This document shows, in pieces, positions 16,337-24,837 of a DNA stretch of 27,771 nucleotides (positions are counted from its first letter, which is position 1; each line of letters opens with the position of its first letter). Location of the stretch: assembly GCA_946061355.1 (NCBI GenBank), contig CAMGRE010000005.1:1-27771 (forward strand), given 5' to 3'. The notes beneath the pieces are model-generated. The model ran no database searches, had not been told where the DNA came from, and worked only from the letters and a program-made list of their open reading frames with translations. The stretch comes from an uncultured bacterium (lineage in GTDB: Bacteria > Bacillota > Clostridia > Lachnospirales > Lachnospiraceae). Position numbers and translations under genes: made by a program.

Positions 16337-18070
16337 TTATCCCTCCCCGACTATATGCAGCGCCGCATTATGATCAAGCGGACTGCGGTTCTCGTAAGAA
16401 AATCGGACGATTGTCGGTTTATGACACGCACGTCGCATTTCTTCCGCATCATTTTCCCACACACGATAAGTAAAGACCTCCAAATGATCTGTCTTGCGGA
16501 AGTCAGGTCGCTCCTCCGCCTGACGGAGCGCCTGTCTGTAAGGCGACAGGTCCGGCGCAAAAGAAGGACGGCTCTTACATTTTTCCCTCAGATACATATC
16601 ACAGGTCAGAAGTTCCCTGTATAATGCCTCCTTCTCCGGACTCTCCTCAGATACAAACCGAAGCAGGATCTCGTACCGGTATGCGCGGGAAGGACTGTTG
16701 CTGAAATACCCCTTATCTTCATAATACTGTGCCAGACGTTCATACATCCGAAACGGGCTGTCATATTCCCGTTCCAGAACAGCCAGTGTATGTGTAAACT
16801 GGCCACTGTTATAGTACAGCTCCACCATCTCTTCGATCTGTTTCAGCTTCTGCACCTTATCATAGGGGAGCCATCTTGAGTATAACACCTCATAGGGCGG
16901 CTCGGAGCGGTAAATTATCCCATACTCAGATGCCTTCTCGTGCATGTGGGAACCCTTCAGAACCTTCAGGAACCCAAGCTGCAGCTGACTCGGCTTCATC
17001 GCGTAGACTTCATCAAAGGATCTGCCGAAAGAATCATAATCTTCAAAAGGAAGTCCCGCGATCAGATCAAGATGGATATGAATATTCCTTCCCTCACGGA
17101 TGCGCTCCACCACATACCGCAACCGTTCCACATCCATGGTCCGGTGAATCTCCCGGAGCGTTTCCGGGTTTGTCGACTGCACGCCGATCTCCATCTGTAC
17201 CAGTCCCGGACGCATTGCATGTAACAGTTTTAGTTCTTCTTCGTTGATGATATCCGCTGCGATCTCAAAATGAAAATTTGTGACGCCATTGTCATGATCT
17301 AGAAGAAATCTCCAGATCTCCATCGCATGTTCATGGCTGCAGTTGAACGTCCTGTCCACAAACTTCACCTGCGGCACCTTTTTCTCCAGGAAAAAGGAAA
17401 GTTCACGCTTTACCAGATCCGGTGACCGGAACCGCACGGTCTTATCAATGGAAGAAAGACAATAGCTGCACCGGTAAGGACACCCTCTGCTTGACTCGTA
17501 GTAAATGATCCTGTTCTGAAAAGGATTTGCGACGGATGTGTCATTTCCTGTATTTTGACAACAACCGGTTTTCTCATATTCCTCATAAAAGAACGGAATT
17601 TTATCGAGATCCGTCAGTTCCCTCGCCGCCGTCATCCCGTCATGCAGGCACAGCCCGCGGATCTCCGGGAGTGCCGGTTCTCCCTCGCAGTAATGACGCA
17701 TCAGTTCCAGAAACGTCTCCTCGCCCTCGCCCACCATGATTCCCGTAAGCTGTGGGAAATCATGCATTACCTGCTCCGCGTCATAAGACACCTCCGGTCC
17801 TCCCAGCCACAATTCCGTGTCCGGCAGGATCTTCGGAAGCTCCGCCAAGAGTTCCCGTATCTCACGAAAATTCCAGATATAACAGGAAAAAGCAATCGCT
17901 TCCGGAGCCTGTCTGTACAAGTCCGCAAGAATTGCTTCTGTCCGATTGTTGATCGTATATTCCGCGATTTCGATCTGATCCCCATACCGCGATGCATAAG
18001 CCTTCAGGCTATACACCGCGGGATTGGAATGGATATATTTCGCGTTGACCGCAGTCAATAACATTTTCAT
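16337..18070 (-). CDS. B12-binding-domain radical SAM protein (DUF4080 type)
   Basis: 577 residues. An N-terminal Rossmann-like domain of the cobalamin-binding type (about 1-140, with LGGPEVSYD) lacks an obvious DxHxxG cobalamin-ligand motif. The radical SAM core (about 185-400) has Cys197, Cys201 and Cys204 in SSRGCPYRCSYC for the [4Fe-4S] cluster that cleaves S-adenosylmethionine. A long C-terminal region (about 400-577) matches what is annotated DUF4080 in Clostridia. Substrate and product are unknown for this family as far as I know. AAGGA lies about 9 nt before the ATG. It starts 30 nt after galT and ends one base before the exonuclease ATG, so it may be read with both. No maturation partner or peptide substrate is nearby. 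Confidence 0.88.
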   Translation of the reverse strand: MKMLLTAVNAKYIHSNPAVYSLKAYASRYGDQIEIAEYTINNRTEAILADLYRQAPEAIAFSCYIWNFREIRELLAELPKILPDTELWLGGPEVSYDAEQVMHDFPQLTGIMVGEGEETFLELMRHYCEGEPALPEIRGLCLHDGMTAARELTDLDKIPFFYEEYEKTGCCQNTGNDTSVANPFQNRIIYYESSRGCPYRCSYCLSSIDKTVRFRSPDLVKRELSFFLEKKVPQVKFVDRTFNCSHEHAMEIWRFLLDHDNGVTNFHFEIAADIINEEELKLLHAMRPGLVQMEIGVQSTNPETLREIHRTMDVERLRYVVERIREGRNIHIHLDLIAGLPFEDYDSFGRSFDEVYAMKPSQLQLGFLKVLKGSHMHEKASEYGIIYRSEPPYEVLYSRWLPYDKVQKLKQIEEMVELYYNSGQFTHTLAVLEREYDSPFRMYERLAQYYEDKGYFSNSPSRAYRYEILLRFVSEESPEKEALYRELLTCDMYLREKCKSRPSFAPDLSPYRQALRQAEERPDFRKTDHLEVFTYRVWENDAEEMRRACHKPTIVRFSYENRSPLDHNAALHIVGEG

Positions 18071-18100
18071 AGCAGGATTCCTTTTTGACCCTTCTCCAAA

Positions 18101-19597
18101 TTATGACAGGATTGTCAGGAATCTCCGGAAAGCTTCCTTTCCGGCTTCATCTCTCTTAAATACACCGGCGTCCTCAAGCACCTGACTGAACACAATACCG
18201 ATCTCCGTCTGCAGAATGGTGTGAATATTTTCTGCATGGATCTCCTTATATTTCGGCAGGATCTCCTCCACCCAGTCCGCATGCTTCTCAAGCATTTCAT
18301 CTGCGCGGATGTCTTTATGATTCAGAATGGCGTCCGCCAAAAGTTCCATTTCTGATTTCAGTCTGGAGGGAAGGATTGCCAGCCCCAGCACTTCGATCAG
18401 ACCGATATTTTCTTTCTTAATATGATGAAGGTTGGCATGAGGATGATACACACCAAGCGGATGCTCCTCCGTAGTGATATTGTTCCTCAGCACCAGATTC
18501 ATCAGATACTTTCCGTCCTGCATCCGTGCGATCGGTGTGATCGTATTGTGAGGCTCGCCGTCCGTCTCGGCATAGATAAATGCTGCCTCGTCCGTATAGC
18601 CTCTCCACTTCTCCAGAATCAGATCACACAGTGCGATTACCCGGTTCCTGTCCTTACCCTGTAAGCGTATCACAGACATGGGCCATTTTACAATACCCGC
18701 CTCAACATCTTCGAACCCTTTCACCGAGAAAGTCTCCTCGACAGGCGCCCTGTCCATGGCAAACTCGTAATTTCCGCCCTGAAAATGGTCATGACTCAGG
18801 ATCGAACCTCCCACGATCGGCAGATCGGCATTGGAGCCCACAAAGTAATGCGGGAACTGTTCCACAAAATCAAACAGTTTACAGAAAGTATTGTGTTCGA
18901 TCTTCATCGGAATGTGTTTGCTGTTAAACACAATGCAGTGCTCATTGTAATACACGTACGGAGAATACTGCATATTCCAGTCGCTGTCCTGTATCGTCAC
19001 CGGAATGATACGGTGATTCTGTCTCGCCGGATGATTCACCCTGCCGGCATACCCCACATTTTCCTTACATAAGAGACATTTCGGATAACCGCTCTGCTTT
19101 GCCTTCTTTGCCGCTGCGATCGCTCTCGGATCCTTCTCCGGTTTGGACAGATTAATCGTGATATCCAGCGTCCCGTACTCCGTATCAGCCGTCCACTTCA
19201 TATCCTTTGCGATGCGATAACGTCTGATATAATCCGTATCCTGACTGAATTTGTAATAATAGTCGGTAGCCTCCTTCGGCGACTTCTCGTAAAGACTCCT
19301 GAAGGTTCGGATCACCTGACTCGGCATGGGTGTCAGACACCCCATAAGCTTCGTGTCAAACAGATCCCTGTGTACGATGCTGTCCTCGATTAGCTTCTGC
19401 TCCACCGCATAATCCAGTATCTCTTTTAAAATATTCTCAAGGTCTCCGGTCTTTACGCTGACATCCTTGTCACATTCCAATTCGTCCATACCCAGCACTT
19501 CCAGAAGTCTGTTTTGAACGCAGATTTTGTCCTCCTTCTCTATCAGACCTGTAACCACACCATATTCCGCTAATTTAACGATTGCTTCCTGAATCAT
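18101..19597 (-). CDS. galT: UDP-glucose--hexose-1-phosphate uridylyltransferase, Firmicute type
   Basis: About 498 residues; transfers UMP between UDP-glucose and galactose-1-phosphate in the Leloir pathway. This is the longer class II (Firmicute) GalT, recognisable by the N-terminal helical region, PSQVIRTF, SGYPKCLLCKENVGYAGR, NEHCIVFNSKHIPM and the nucleotidyl-transfer region LSHDHFQGGNYEFAMD. The frame extends upstream to an ATG at 19648 that has no ribosome site. I favour ATG 19597, which follows GGGGAAGAGGAA and begins MIQEAIVKLAEYGV as family members do. The start remains a judgement. It follows galK by about 75 nt, and the two should be co-regulated. galE is not in the window. Confidence 0.94.
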   Translation of the reverse strand: MIQEAIVKLAEYGVVTGLIEKEDKICVQNRLLEVLGMDELECDKDVSVKTGDLENILKEILDYAVEQKLIEDSIVHRDLFDTKLMGCLTPMPSQVIRTFRSLYEKSPKEATDYYYKFSQDTDYIRRYRIAKDMKWTADTEYGTLDITINLSKPEKDPRAIAAAKKAKQSGYPKCLLCKENVGYAGRVNHPARQNHRIIPVTIQDSDWNMQYSPYVYYNEHCIVFNSKHIPMKIEHNTFCKLFDFVEQFPHYFVGSNADLPIVGGSILSHDHFQGGNYEFAMDRAPVEETFSVKGFEDVEAGIVKWPMSVIRLQGKDRNRVIALCDLILEKWRGYTDEAAFIYAETDGEPHNTITPIARMQDGKYLMNLVLRNNITTEEHPLGVYHPHANLHHIKKENIGLIEVLGLAILPSRLKSEMELLADAILNHKDIRADEMLEKHADWVEEILPKYKEIHAENIHTILQTEIGIVFSQVLEDAGVFKRDEAGKEAFRRFLTILS

Positions 19598-19672
19598 TTC
19601 CTCTTCCCCGCAAATGTAACTGTTCAGTATCTTCACAGTCACATACAAAATCCATTTAAAACATCCCGACAG

Positions 19673-20836
19673 TTACAGTTTAGAAGGACCGGCGCCGATC
19701 TCCACCACATAGAAATCCGCCGTCTTGCCTGTTCTTGCTTTGTAAGCGCTGCCCACCTTCTCTATAAAAGTATCCACCGCATCATTTTTCACGATGCTTA
19801 CCGTACAGCCTCCAAAACCGCCTCCGGTGATACGGGAACCGACCACTCCGTCGATCTTCCATGCCTCCTCGACCAGCACATCGATCTCATCACACGATAC
19901 CGCATAGTCATCACGCAGCGATACATGGGACTCGTTCATCAGCTTTCCGAACAGCGCGATATCGTTATTTTTCAATGCTTCCACCGCACGTATCGTTCTC
20001 TGGTTCTCATAGACTGCATGCTTTGCCCTCTTGGCGCATGTCTCATCCTTGATCGCACCTTTGTGCGCCTCAAACTCCTCGATGGACAGATCACCCAGCG
20101 TCTTGACATCGATCACGCTCTGCAGATCCTTTAATGCCGCCTCACTCTCAGCCCTGCGGGTATTGTAATCGGAACCGACCAGACTGTGCTTCACATTGCT
20201 GTTTGTGACCATCACCTTTGCATCGGCCAGCACCAGCGGAGCATATTCGTATTTTAAGGTAGCTGTGTCAAGGAAGATCGCATTATCCTTCTTGCCCATT
20301 GCAGAAGCGAACTGATCCATGATACCGCAATTCATTCCGTTAAACTGATTCTCGGAATACTGTCCGATCAGCGCGATATCCACATTAGAAACATCAAAGC
20401 CGAACTGATCCTTGAGCATATAACCGGTCACCACCTCCAGCGAAGCGGAAGAGGAAAGACCGGAGCCGTTGGGGATATTGCCGTAGAGTACGATATCCAG
20501 ACCACAATCCGGATTCATACCCTTCCCCTGAAATGCCCAGATCACTCCCTTGGGATAGTTCGTCCATCCTGCAGACTCCTCAGGCTTAATGTCATCGATT
20601 GAGGATTCCAAAATGCCCAGATCTTCAAAATTCATCGAATAGAACGTCAGCTTCCTGTCCCCGCGTTTCCTCGCCGCCATGTATGTACCGATCGTCAGTG
20701 CGCAGGGAAAAACGTGACCGCCGTTATAATCCGTATGTTCACCGATCATATTCACACGTCCCGGCGCAAAATATACGGAGACTCCCTCTGTGTTTCCGTG
20801 TAACTCACCAAATTTCTGCAATACCTTTTCCTTCAT
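19673..20836 (-). CDS. galK: Galactokinase
   Basis: 387-residue GHMP-family sugar kinase that phosphorylates galactose at C1 with ATP, the entry to the Leloir pathway. The galactokinase signature GRVNMIGEHTDYNGGHV (about 26-42) binds galactose. The ATP-binding GHMP motif is NGSGLSSSASLE (about 123-134), the MDQFASA region supplies the catalytic Asp, and the C-terminal ITGGGFGGCTVS motif closes the site. Length is normal. AAGGAG lies about 6 nt before the ATG. The 220 bases upstream hold a candidate promoter and a 13-nt direct repeat. Beyond them is an AraC-family regulator gene on the same strand that may control galKT. Confidence 0.97.
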   Translation of the reverse strand: MKEKVLQKFGELHGNTEGVSVYFAPGRVNMIGEHTDYNGGHVFPCALTIGTYMAARKRGDRKLTFYSMNFEDLGILESSIDDIKPEESAGWTNYPKGVIWAFQGKGMNPDCGLDIVLYGNIPNGSGLSSSASLEVVTGYMLKDQFGFDVSNVDIALIGQYSENQFNGMNCGIMDQFASAMGKKDNAIFLDTATLKYEYAPLVLADAKVMVTNSNVKHSLVGSDYNTRRAESEAALKDLQSVIDVKTLGDLSIEEFEAHKGAIKDETCAKRAKHAVYENQRTIRAVEALKNNDIALFGKLMNESHVSLRDDYAVSCDEIDVLVEEAWKIDGVVGSRITGGGFGGCTVSIVKNDAVDTFIEKVGSAYKARTGKTADFYVVEIGAGPSKL

Positions 20837-20879
20837 ACCCTTCTCCTTTTTATGTGCAGATGTCTGCCCTCTTTTTTCA

Positions 20880-20956
20880 TTGCTGACTTTTGTTGTTTCA
20901 AAATCGTGACACTTACAATGCTTTATACTCTTATCTTACACATTTGCTGACTTTTG
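20880..20956. repeat. 13-nt direct repeat upstream of galK, candidate regulator site
   Basis: TTGCTGACTTTTG occurs at 20880-20892 and, unchanged, at 20944-20956, an offset of 64 bases or about six helical turns. A candidate minus-strand -10, TATAAA (20927-20922), lies between them. The right copy occupies its -35 region, and the left copy lies in the leader, about 20-35 bases after the predicted start. A second shared string, TTTGTTGTTT, is at 20889-20898 and 20968-20977. The nearby AraC regulator is the obvious candidate binder. Confidence 0.55.
20922..20950 (-). promoter_or_regulatory. Candidate galK promoter with weak -35
   Basis: TATAAA (20927-20922 on the minus strand) is the best -10 upstream of galK, giving a start near 20915 and a leader of about 80 nt. 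Its -35 region (20950-20945) reads TCAGCA, a poor match, and falls inside the direct repeat copy. That is what an activator-dependent promoter would look like. A separate TTGACA at 20988-20983 has no acceptable -10. Confidence 0.4.
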
Positions 20957-21002
20957 CGATAGATGTGTTTGTTGTTTGTACCTGTCAAAATGTTAGATTA
21001 TT

Positions 21003-21046
21003 GTGACTCCTCAGGACCTTTGCAGTCACATGCGAAAATGCATTTT
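21003..21046. repeat. Stem-loop and 12-bp palindrome downstream of the araC-type gene
   Basis: GTGACT (21003-21008) and AGTCAC (21024-21029) form an inverted repeat around 15 bases containing CCTCAGG. Next to it AAAATGCATTTT (21035-21046) is a perfect 12-bp palindrome. No T run follows on the minus strand, so a standard terminator for the regulator gene is not supported. An operator is possible. Confidence 0.4.
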
Positions 21047-21056
21047 ACCGAAAAGC

Positions 21057-21959
21057 TTACTGGTTTAATTCCCGGATCTGACGGATAAAACTTTCGATCT
21101 GCAGAAGCTGTTCCCTGTTGTGGCGGGTCTCCCCCTTCTTCATCTCTCTGCGATAAGCGGTGGGAGACATTCCTTTCATCTGCCGAAATGCTTTTGTAAA
21201 CACCAGTGCATCATTGTAGCCACAGGAGAGCGCAATGCTCTCAACCGGAATGTCTGTCGTTTGCAGAAGTTCTGCCGCTCTCGTGATGCGGTACGTGGAC
21301 AGGAATTTCTGAGGAGACATATTCAGGGAATTCTCAAACAGCGTATACAGATAACTTCTGTTCACACAGACAAAGTCGGCCACATCCGTAACCTTGATCG
21401 GATTGCAGTAATTACTCTGAATGAAATTTACCGCTTTGCGGACATAGGCATTCGCACGATCCTCCTCGTCCGCCTCCCGCGCGGAGACTCCGGAAGCGAT
21501 CAGAGACAGAAATACCGCCAGTTCCCCGTTCCTGCGCAGATCATTTGCCACCCCCGAGGTATTGTGTTCCATCATATTGCGAACGCATGCATACAATTCA
21601 TCCTGTTTCTCCGAAGAAAAAACCGGATGCTTTCTGGAAAGCCCCAGCTTTTCCATATATTCCTTTGCCGCGCTTCCCCCAAAGCCGACCCAGACATATG
21701 TCCACGGATCTTTCTCATCTGCCTGATAAAACGCCAGTTCCCCCGGCTCGATCAGGAATCCGTGCCCTGCCTCCAGGAAATATTCTTTATTGCTGGTCGA
21801 GAAAATTCCTTTTTGGTTAAGGAAAAAATGAAGGAGGAAATGGGGTTTGAGAGCCGGTCCGAAGCTGTGGAGCGGCTCCGTCTTGGAGCAGCCGCAACAG
21901 CTTAAGGACAAACTCCCCGTCTGCTCCTCTGCGAATTCCAGTTTATACGCATTCTCCAT
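21057..21959 (-). CDS. AraC-family transcriptional regulator, probable galactose regulator
   Basis: 300 residues. An N-terminal cupin-like sensing domain (about 35-100, with PGELAFYQADEKDPWTYVWV) resembles MsmR/RafR-type sugar regulators. The C-terminal AraC DNA-binding domain (about 170-272) has two helix-turn-helix units: VTDVADFVCVNRSYLYTLF and the family signature SIALSCGYNDALVFTKAFRQ followed by GMSPTAYRR. AGAGGGG sits between the stop of the preceding PH-domain gene and the ATG, an 11-nt gap, so it is probably read with that gene. The next gene downstream is galK, 220 nt away with direct repeats between. A role in galactose or galactoside induction is therefore inferred, not shown. Confidence 0.9.
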   Translation of the reverse strand: MENAYKLEFAEEQTGSLSLSCCGCSKTEPLHSFGPALKPHFLLHFFLNQKGIFSTSNKEYFLEAGHGFLIEPGELAFYQADEKDPWTYVWVGFGGSAAKEYMEKLGLSRKHPVFSSEKQDELYACVRNMMEHNTSGVANDLRRNGELAVFLSLIASGVSAREADEEDRANAYVRKAVNFIQSNYCNPIKVTDVADFVCVNRSYLYTLFENSLNMSPQKFLSTYRITRAAELLQTTDIPVESIALSCGYNDALVFTKAFRQMKGMSPTAYRREMKKGETRHNREQLLQIESFIRQIRELNQ

Positions 21960-21970
21960 AAGCCCCTCTT

Positions 21971-22342
21971 TTACTGGATCATATCATCCAGATCATCCGC
22001 ATTGATGTTCAGCGTATTGACGGTTCTCCTCTTGATCCGTTCCTCATCTGAGGTCTTCACCAGATAATCCCGGATCTTCTCACCATTCCGGATATGCTTT
22101 AATTCCAATGTCGGATCTGTCGTATCTCCGGTATAACAGATGATCGTGGAAAGACCAAACATCCTCTCCATGAGGCTCTTTGTCAAAGTCACGTCCTGAA
22201 TCTTATACAGATAGCAGCTGTCTTCCTTGAGCGAAAACAATCCCTCTTTCTTCTTCAAAAGCTCTTCATTGATGGAATACGTGGTAAATGTCCACGGCAG
22301 TCCAAAAAACAGTGTTCTCTTCTTTTCTACAAATTGGTCCAT
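21971..22342 (-). CDS. Small bacterial PH-domain protein
   Basis: 123 residues with the bacterial pleckstrin-homology pattern (YdbS/bPH2 type): FFGLPWTFTTYSINEELL, the YKIQDVTLTKSLMERMFGLSTI core and a closing strand with KIRDYL. No membrane helix is present, unlike YdbS/YdbT proteins, so it is a soluble single-domain form. A charged tail follows (about 95-123). A near-perfect ribosome site AAAGGAGG lies 7 nt before the ATG, and TATAAA just upstream (about 22370-22375) may be a -10 with a weak -35. It begins 42 nt after azlD and ends 11 nt before the AraC gene. The family's molecular function is not established, and the link to a sugar regulator is unexplained. Confidence 0.8.
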   Translation of the reverse strand: MDQFVEKKRTLFFGLPWTFTTYSINEELLKKKEGLFSLKEDSCYLYKIQDVTLTKSLMERMFGLSTIICYTGDTTDPTLELKHIRNGEKIRDYLVKTSDEERIKRRTVNTLNINADDLDDMIQ

Positions 22343-22384
22343 TTTATTGCCTCCTTTTAATAAAATTGATTTATAGGTTTCCCA

Positions 22385-22693
22385 TCAGCGGATCAATAAC
22401 TCCGCCACATACACTACCACACAGGAGCCGATCGCCACGCGGAACAGATTGCCGTCCACATATGCGAGCACAAGCCCCGTGATAAACCCTGCCCACCCGG
22501 ACACCGGACTGCCGGTTGCTGAGACGATCGCCGGGAACGTCATAACCGCCAGCGTCACATAGGGAACATAGTACAGGAACGAGCGCAGAAATCTGCTGTT
22601 AATATCTTTCCGGATCAACGTCATGGGAAGCACACGAATCAGATAGATCGTCGCAGCCGCCACCGCAAAATAAATCACAGTATTATTCTCCAT
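22385..22693 (-). CDS. azlD: AzlD, small subunit of branched-chain amino acid exporter
   Basis: 102 residues, almost wholly hydrophobic, with about four membrane helices, typical of AzlD. Partner motifs include YLIRVLPMTLIRKDI near the start and FLRSFLYYVPYVTLAVMTFPAI. AzlD works with AzlC to export branched-chain amino acids and their analogues. The ATG lies 11 bases inside the end of azlC, indicating translational coupling. The PH-domain gene follows 42 nt later. Confidence 0.93.
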   Translation of the reverse strand: MENNTVIYFAVAAATIYLIRVLPMTLIRKDINSRFLRSFLYYVPYVTLAVMTFPAIVSATGSPVSGWAGFITGLVLAYVDGNLFRVAIGSCVVVYVAELLIR

Positions 22694-23417
22694 GAGCTTC
22701 TCCCTCCTCTCCTTCCACAGGGCGGATCAGCGCCGCCACTGCCGAGATCACTACCGTCAGCAGGATGATCCGCATGCCGGAAGATATGGCACTCAGCCAC
22801 GGCACCACAGTGAATATACAACTTAAGATCATGGAGATCATCACAATCCCCGCCACAAACTTATTTTTCCTCGATTCCGGTATGATAATGGCGAGAAACA
22901 TCCCGTAAAGTGCCACTCCGAGCGCATTCTCCACACTTTTCGGAAGGATCGCGCCGACGGAAGCGCCCAGGAATGCACCCAGTGTCCATCCCGGCACAGA
23001 AATGGAGATCGCACCATAATTATAAAAAGGATTCAGCCTGCCGTCCACAGAAACTGCAATTCCAAAGATCTCATCTGTGATTCCGTACGACATTGCCATC
23101 CTGTGCAGGATCCCTGTTTCCGGCTTCAGCTTCTGCGAGAGGGCGCACGACATGAGCAGATATCTCAGATTGACGATCAGAGTTGTCACTGCCATCTGCA
23201 GATACCCTCCTCCCGTGGCAATGACTGTCATCGCCGCAAACTGTCCTGCCGATGCCACCATCAGAGCCGACATGGCGCCCGCCTGAAGCGGCGTCATCCC
23301 GATCTTTTTGGCCGTGATGCCAAGCGCAAAAGCCACTGCAAAATATCCCATCCCGATGGGAAATCCGTCTTTTATGCCCTTCACATACCACTTTAAATTT
23401 TCGTTTCCTGTGTTCAT
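22683..23417 (-). CDS. azlC: AzlC family branched-chain amino acid exporter, large subunit
   Basis: 244 residues with about six to seven membrane helices, usual for AzlC. The conserved N-terminal block GFPIGMGYFAVAFALG, the PLQAGAMSALMVASAGQFAA segment and the VNLRYLLMSCALSQKL segment identify the family. With AzlD it exports leucine, isoleucine, valine and analogues such as azaleucine. AGGGGA lies about 6 nt before the ATG. Upstream, between this gene and the glycerate kinase gene, is a strong terminator (23466-23501). A TATAAT at 23546-23541 stands on the far side of it, so the azl message either starts after the hairpin or passes through it. No Lrp-type regulator adjoins azlCD here, although one controls azl genes in Bacillus. 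Confidence 0.93.
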   Translation of the reverse strand: MNTGNENLKWYVKGIKDGFPIGMGYFAVAFALGITAKKIGMTPLQAGAMSALMVASAGQFAAMTVIATGGGYLQMAVTTLIVNLRYLLMSCALSQKLKPETGILHRMAMSYGITDEIFGIAVSVDGRLNPFYNYGAISISVPGWTLGAFLGASVGAILPKSVENALGVALYGMFLAIIIPESRKNKFVAGIVMISMILSCIFTVVPWLSAISSGMRIILLTVVISAVAALIRPVEGEEGEAHGE

Positions 23418-23465
23418 CTTTTTTCCCCTAATCTGTACTGTCAGGCGGTCTGTCCAAATTCTATC

Positions 23466-23501
23466 AAAAAAACACAGAGGAGCAAATCTGTCTCCTCTGT
23501 G
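23466..23501 (-). terminator. Intrinsic terminator downstream of the glycerate module
   Basis: On the minus strand a 10-bp perfect stem, CACAGAGGAG (23501-23492) with CTCCTCTGTG (23482-23473), loop of 9 nt, followed directly by seven T (23472-23466). It ends the gntP/glycerate kinase transcript. Confidence 0.88.
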
Positions 23502-23568
23502 AATCTTATTCCTATCACATTATGATTGCCGCCTCTTGCCATTATAACGCTTAAAAGGCTTTTGTGCA

Positions 23569-24801
23569 TCATCTTTTTATCAATAAAACCGCTACGTCAT
23601 TTACATTTGTGCCGGTAGCGCCCGTAATGATCAGCCCGCCGGTTTTCTGCAGTGCATGGTACGCATCATTATCCTGCAGCACGGCAAATACAGAAAGGTT
23701 TTGTTCCTCCAGTTTGCTCTTCGTATAGCCGTCGCTGTAACCTCCCGCTGCATCCGTGGGACCGTCCGTTCCATCACTTCCGATACTGAACACAGCCGTA
23801 CCTGTAAGCCCTGCAATTCCCTCGGCGGCAGCCAGCGCCAGTTCCTGATTGCGACCGCCTTTTCCTTTTCCGGTCAGATGAACCACGGTCTCCCCGCCTG
23901 CAATAAATGCAAGACTCTTCGTCGTATTCCGATGTGTCTTTGCGATGGCTGCCATAAAAGCACCCGCCTCTCTGGCAACACAATTCAACTGATCCGTCAG
24001 GATGATTGGCTCATAACCCAACTTTTCACACGCAGCTGCGGCAGCCTTACACAGGTTCGTCACACTGCCGGTAATCTGCGTCTCCACATTATGCAGTTCC
24101 GTCGGTGTCTCCTGCCGAAGCAGTTCCCGTGCGTCGCTGCTCAGCCGCAGATTATATTTCTCTGCGATTGCAACTGCTTCCTGACAGGTGGAGCTGTCCG
24201 GATAGGCCGGACCGGAAGCAATCATATCAAGCGGATCGCCCAAAATATCACTCAGAACAACACTGAACACCTTCGCCGGTTCACATGCCAGCGCAAAGCG
24301 CCCTCCCTTCACTGCCGAAAGCCGCTTACGGACCGTATTCATCTCCACGATATCCGCCCCACACGCCAGAAACTGTTCCGTGATATCAGTCAGTTCTTCC
24401 GCCGGGATCAATGGTTTTTCAAACAATGCCGATCCACCGCCCGACAGCAAAAACACAACCGTATCACCTTCTCCCGCCTGCGCCACCAGATCAAGCGCCG
24501 CCTGCGTCGCCCTGAAAGAATTCGCATCTGGTACCGGATGCCCCGCTTCAAAACACTGCGTTTTGGGGATTTCACCCTTTACGTGATCATATTTTGTCAC
24601 GACGATGCCTGCCTCAAGCCTGTCCTTCAGAATATCTGCGGCAGCCTTACCCATCTGCCATGCGGCTTTTCCGGCAGCCACCATATATATTTTCCCATCA
24701 CCAAAGTCTTTCCCCTGCAGCGCCTTTGCTACCGCCTCATCGGGCAACACTGCCTGAATTGACAATTTGATAATCTGATCTGCATCCTCACGAAGTCTCA
24801 T
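23569..24801 (-). CDS. Glycerate kinase type 2 (MOFRL family, GckA/TtuD-like)
   Basis: 410 residues; phosphorylates D-glycerate to 2-phosphoglycerate with ATP, feeding glycolysis. The large N-terminal domain (about 1-240) has YMVAAGKAAWQMG, LSGGGSALFEKP (about 118-129) and the SAVKGGRFA strand-loop. The C-terminal MOFRL domain shows GKGGRNQELALAAA (about 314-327) and SDGTDGPTDAAGG. This type is unrelated in fold to the GarK/GlxK glycerate kinases that commonly accompany CdaR and GntP. It lies 36 nt after the GntP permease gene on the same strand and ends before a strong terminator, so permease and kinase form one unit. Hydroxypyruvate reductase homologues (TtuD) can be misnamed from this family. 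The motifs fit the kinase. Confidence 0.93.
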   Translation of the reverse strand: MRLREDADQIIKLSIQAVLPDEAVAKALQGKDFGDGKIYMVAAGKAAWQMGKAAADILKDRLEAGIVVTKYDHVKGEIPKTQCFEAGHPVPDANSFRATQAALDLVAQAGEGDTVVFLLSGGGSALFEKPLIPAEELTDITEQFLACGADIVEMNTVRKRLSAVKGGRFALACEPAKVFSVVLSDILGDPLDMIASGPAYPDSSTCQEAVAIAEKYNLRLSSDARELLRQETPTELHNVETQITGSVTNLCKAAAAACEKLGYEPIILTDQLNCVAREAGAFMAAIAKTHRNTTKSLAFIAGGETVVHLTGKGKGGRNQELALAAAEGIAGLTGTAVFSIGSDGTDGPTDAAGGYSDGYTKSKLEEQNLSVFAVLQDNDAYHALQKTGGLIITGATGTNVNDVAVLLIKR

Positions 24802-24837
24802 GTTTATCTCCCCACTGCCAGCAAAAGTCGGATCTAA

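Noticed and set aside
20960..20988. TTGACA at 20988-20983 as the galK promoter.
   Set aside because: No acceptable -10 lies 16-19 nt downstream; CATCTA and neighbours match too poorly.
23440..23566. A 43-codon minus-strand frame beginning MMHKSLLS between the glycerate kinase gene and azlC.
   Set aside because: It runs straight through the strong terminator hairpin and its T run, has no Shine-Dalgarno sequence, and its hydrophobic part comes from the T run itself.
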